Source: a virus. Taken from it: 21,194 bases of DNA. Of the stretch, positions 19,993 to 21,194 are shown piece after piece. The first letter of the stretch is position 1, and the number at the start of each line of letters is the position of its first letter. The translations under genes were made by a program, and so were the position numbers. The stretch is from the IMG/VR virus record IMGVR_UViG_3300020463_002002, positions 1 to 21,194 of that record; one strand, written 5' to 3'. Below the pieces are notes generated by a model, which did no database searches, was not told where the DNA came from, and saw nothing but the letters and a program-made list of their open reading frames with translations.

Positions 19993-20448
19993 TTAAAGAC
20001 TGGCGTCTTCCATACCTGCAACACGCAGTTTAGTTATATTTGTGATCTGCCACTGTTTCTGATCAAGTGCTTTTAGCACACCTAACCATTTATTCCTCAA
20101 CAATGCAAATTCATTAATAATCTTTTCATAGTCAACTACGTCTGCTTCGCCGTCAACATATCTATCTACATCTCTACTTGATAAAGCACGTTGATAGTTT
20201 TCAAGATATTTTTTAAAATAAGAACTACGCAATCTACGTAGTTCAATATTAAGGTAATTGAGTATCGCTTCAATCTCTTGTAATTGATTAAAGCGATGCT
20301 CAACAATACCTGGCATAGACGCAGAAGCTCGCTCTAAGTTGCCACTAAGTTTACATTCCACTCTTGCTTCTTCTAGCTCTGCTTCAAAAAATGCAACAGC
20401 GTTTGGAATCTTAGCAACATCTCTACTTACTTCTGAGTACCAGCCCAT
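19993..20448 (-). CDS. uvsY: UvsY-like recombination mediator
   Basis: A 151-aa helical, charged protein in the position of UvsY, which loads UvsX onto gp32-covered single-stranded DNA. The C-terminal part, YEKIINEFALLRNKWLGVLKALDQKQWQITNITKLRVAG, parallels the T4 UvsY end (a Trp-containing helix, LDA-type turn, then F/W-x-I-x-x-I-x-x-x-R). The middle is a coiled-coil-like stretch (QLQEIEAILNYLNIELRRLRSSYFKKYLENYQRAL). I chose ATG 20448, which overlaps the stop of the 77-aa gene as TAATG, not GTG 20460. It is two genes from uvsX, as expected. No catalytic motif exists to confirm it; a BLAST or HHpred search would settle it. Confidence 0.65.
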   Translation of the reverse strand: MGWYSEVSRDVAKIPNAVAFFEAELEEARVECKLSGNLERASASMPGIVEHRFNQLQEIEAILNYLNIELRRLRSSYFKKYLENYQRALSSRDVDRYVDGEADVVDYEKIINEFALLRNKWLGVLKALDQKQWQITNITKLRVAGMEDASL

Positions 20449-20681
20449 TAGTCTTCCCACTCGTTATTGTAGTCATCATCGTCATCCCATTCATCGTCAA
20501 GATAGTAATTGATTGCATTATCTAACTCTGTACATGAACCAAGCGATTCGCGAAATGTATCGTCAGACGTGCCATAATCAGCACATATATCAACAAAACG
20601 CTCTGCTACAGTTTCAACTTTTTTAGGTTCAATTGAATCTTTAAACACTAACCAAATGTCTACAATTTGACTTTCGTCCAT
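20448..20681 (-). CDS. Small acidic conserved protein next to uvsX
   Basis: A 77-aa acidic protein, MDESQIVDIWLVFKDSIEPKK..., with a strongly acidic tail (DDEWDDDDDYNNEWED). The central part, ERFVDICADYGTSDDTFRESLGSC, is helical. I believe a small acidic ORF of this kind follows uvsX in other marine T4-like phages, but no function is known to me; an interaction with UvsX or with basic DNA-binding surfaces is only a guess from charge. AGGAG lies about 7 nt before ATG 20681, and the uvsX stop is 3 nt upstream of it. The TAA overlaps the uvsY-like start (TAATG), so the three are co-translated. Confidence 0.7.
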   Translation of the reverse strand: MDESQIVDIWLVFKDSIEPKKVETVAERFVDICADYGTSDDTFRESLGSCTELDNAINYYLDDEWDDDDDYNNEWED

Positions 20682-20684
20682 ATT

Positions 20685-21194
20685 TTACTCCTCGGTAATC
20701 TCTTCAACCACTGCTTCTTGATCGGCAGTTTCCTGGGTATTTACCACAGTCTGCTCTTTTATAAGGTAGTCTGACATTACTTTGTCGAGAAGTTCTCCAG
20801 TCCATTTTTTACGGTAATCTAATAATTCTTCACCGTCTAGTGTTGTGTATGCAAGTCTATTACCTGACTTGATAACAAGTCCTTTTTTCTCAAATAATTC
20901 AAGCAATCCACTGTAAGGATTCATGCCTGTTTCATATGGAATTTTAACTTGTACACCTTCGAAAGGTTTTGCATATCGTGTCTTCATTACTTTGCAACCT
21001 GCACGAATTCCACGCACTTCACTTATCTTGTTGCCGTCTTCATCTTCTTTTAGTTTTAGTTTTTTCATTGCTACAACTATTGAAGATGCATAGATAAAGC
21101 CTTGTCCACCTGATATCTTATCATCTGGATCAAACATATCTTGTGATGCATATGTGTGATTTGTACATACAAGTCCTACGTTATGCGAGCCAAT
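20685..21194 (-). CDS. uvsX: UvsX RecA-like recombinase, C-terminal part (5' end outside window)
   Basis: UvsX is the T4 RecA-like strand-exchange protein. Only the last 169 residues are in the window; the frame is open to base 21194, so the annotated start at 21137 would be internal. The visible part shows VCTNHTYASQDMFDP (loop L2 region), ISGGQGFIYASSIVVAMKK, RGIRAGCKVMKTRYAKPFEGVQVKIPY and MNPYSGLLELFEKKGLVIKSGNRLAY, matching the RecA-core end and the C-terminal domain of UvsX. The Walker A and B motifs lie upstream, outside the window. It ends with an acidic tail (VVEEITEE). It heads the 77-aa and uvsY-like genes with 3-nt spacing. Confidence 0.9.
   Translation of the reverse strand: MGSHNVGLVCTNHTYASQDMFDPDDKISGGQGFIYASSIVVAMKKLKLKEDEDGNKISEVRGIRAGCKVMKTRYAKPFEGVQVKIPYETGMNPYSGLLELFEKKGLVIKSGNRLAYTTLDGEELLDYRKKWTGELLDKVMSDYLIKEQTVVNTQETADQEAVVEEITEE

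Noticed and set aside
1-21194. tRNA genes, CRISPR arrays, insertion sequences, attachment sites or origins
   Set aside because: I looked for cloverleaf-like segments, regularly spaced repeats, transposase or integrase motifs and long AT-rich non-coding tracts and saw none; all non-coding gaps are under about 55 bases.

Overview
This window looks like part of a large, AT-rich, T4-like marine myophage genome. The anchor is a recombination and replication block on the minus strand: uvsX (3' part, at the right edge), a small acidic ORF, a uvsY-like mediator, and the helicase gene uvsW. Genes abut with ATGA or TAATG junctions and almost no spacing. Several 2-oxoglutarate oxygenases and a large sugar cassette sit among the core genes, as in marine T4-like phages of cyanobacteria or SAR11-type hosts. 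No photosynthesis, tRNA, integrase or transposase gene is visible, so the host cannot be fixed from this window.

Layout from right to left, the main direction of transcription. (1) 21194-19993: uvsX, a 77-aa acidic ORF, uvsY-like. (2) 19959-14885: a surface-polysaccharide block. It holds a nucleotidyltransferase fused to a mannose-6-phosphate-isomerase-type cupin, a two-domain glycosyltransferase (GT8-like plus KpsC/KpsS-like), two more KpsC/KpsS-like proteins, and one glycosyltransferase on the plus strand (15774-16622). (3) 14867-12193: an unrecognised 403-aa gene coupled to uvsW. (4) 12138-419: about 11.7 kb of 20 packed genes with no gap above 19 nt, downstream of a near-perfect sigma70 promoter (TTGACT, 17 nt, TATAAT) just after uvsW. 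At the left edge a plus-strand membrane-anchored ORF converges on this unit.

The long unit encodes recognisable steps of carbohydrate chemistry. KdsA and KdsB give KDO-8-phosphate synthesis and CMP-KDO activation. Gmd makes GDP-4-keto-6-deoxymannose. A PLP enzyme with a His-His in place of the usual Lys fits a ColD-type 3-dehydratase leading to a 3,6-dideoxyhexose. There are also a short SDR, a methyltransferase, PyrF (UMP synthesis, which could feed CTP for CMP-KDO), a glycosyltransferase, two 2OG-Fe(II) oxygenase-like proteins and a cupin. At its left end are a PAPS-dependent sulfotransferase, an APS-kinase-like protein and a HIGH-type nucleotidyltransferase, which look like a sulfation module. 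Together with the KpsC/KpsS-like proteins (a family of beta-KDO transferases) the window reads as a phage-encoded factory for an unusual, possibly sulfated and dideoxy-sugar-bearing glycan. Whether the target is the host envelope, the virion or DNA cannot be told from sequence.

The most unexpected single gene is a 188-aa DnaE-derived protein (419-985). It keeps the three catalytic aspartates and the finger motifs of bacterial PolIII-alpha but has lost most of the polymerase. A 28-aa membrane peptide gene (8847-8933), joined by ATGA overlaps on both sides, is also worth attention.
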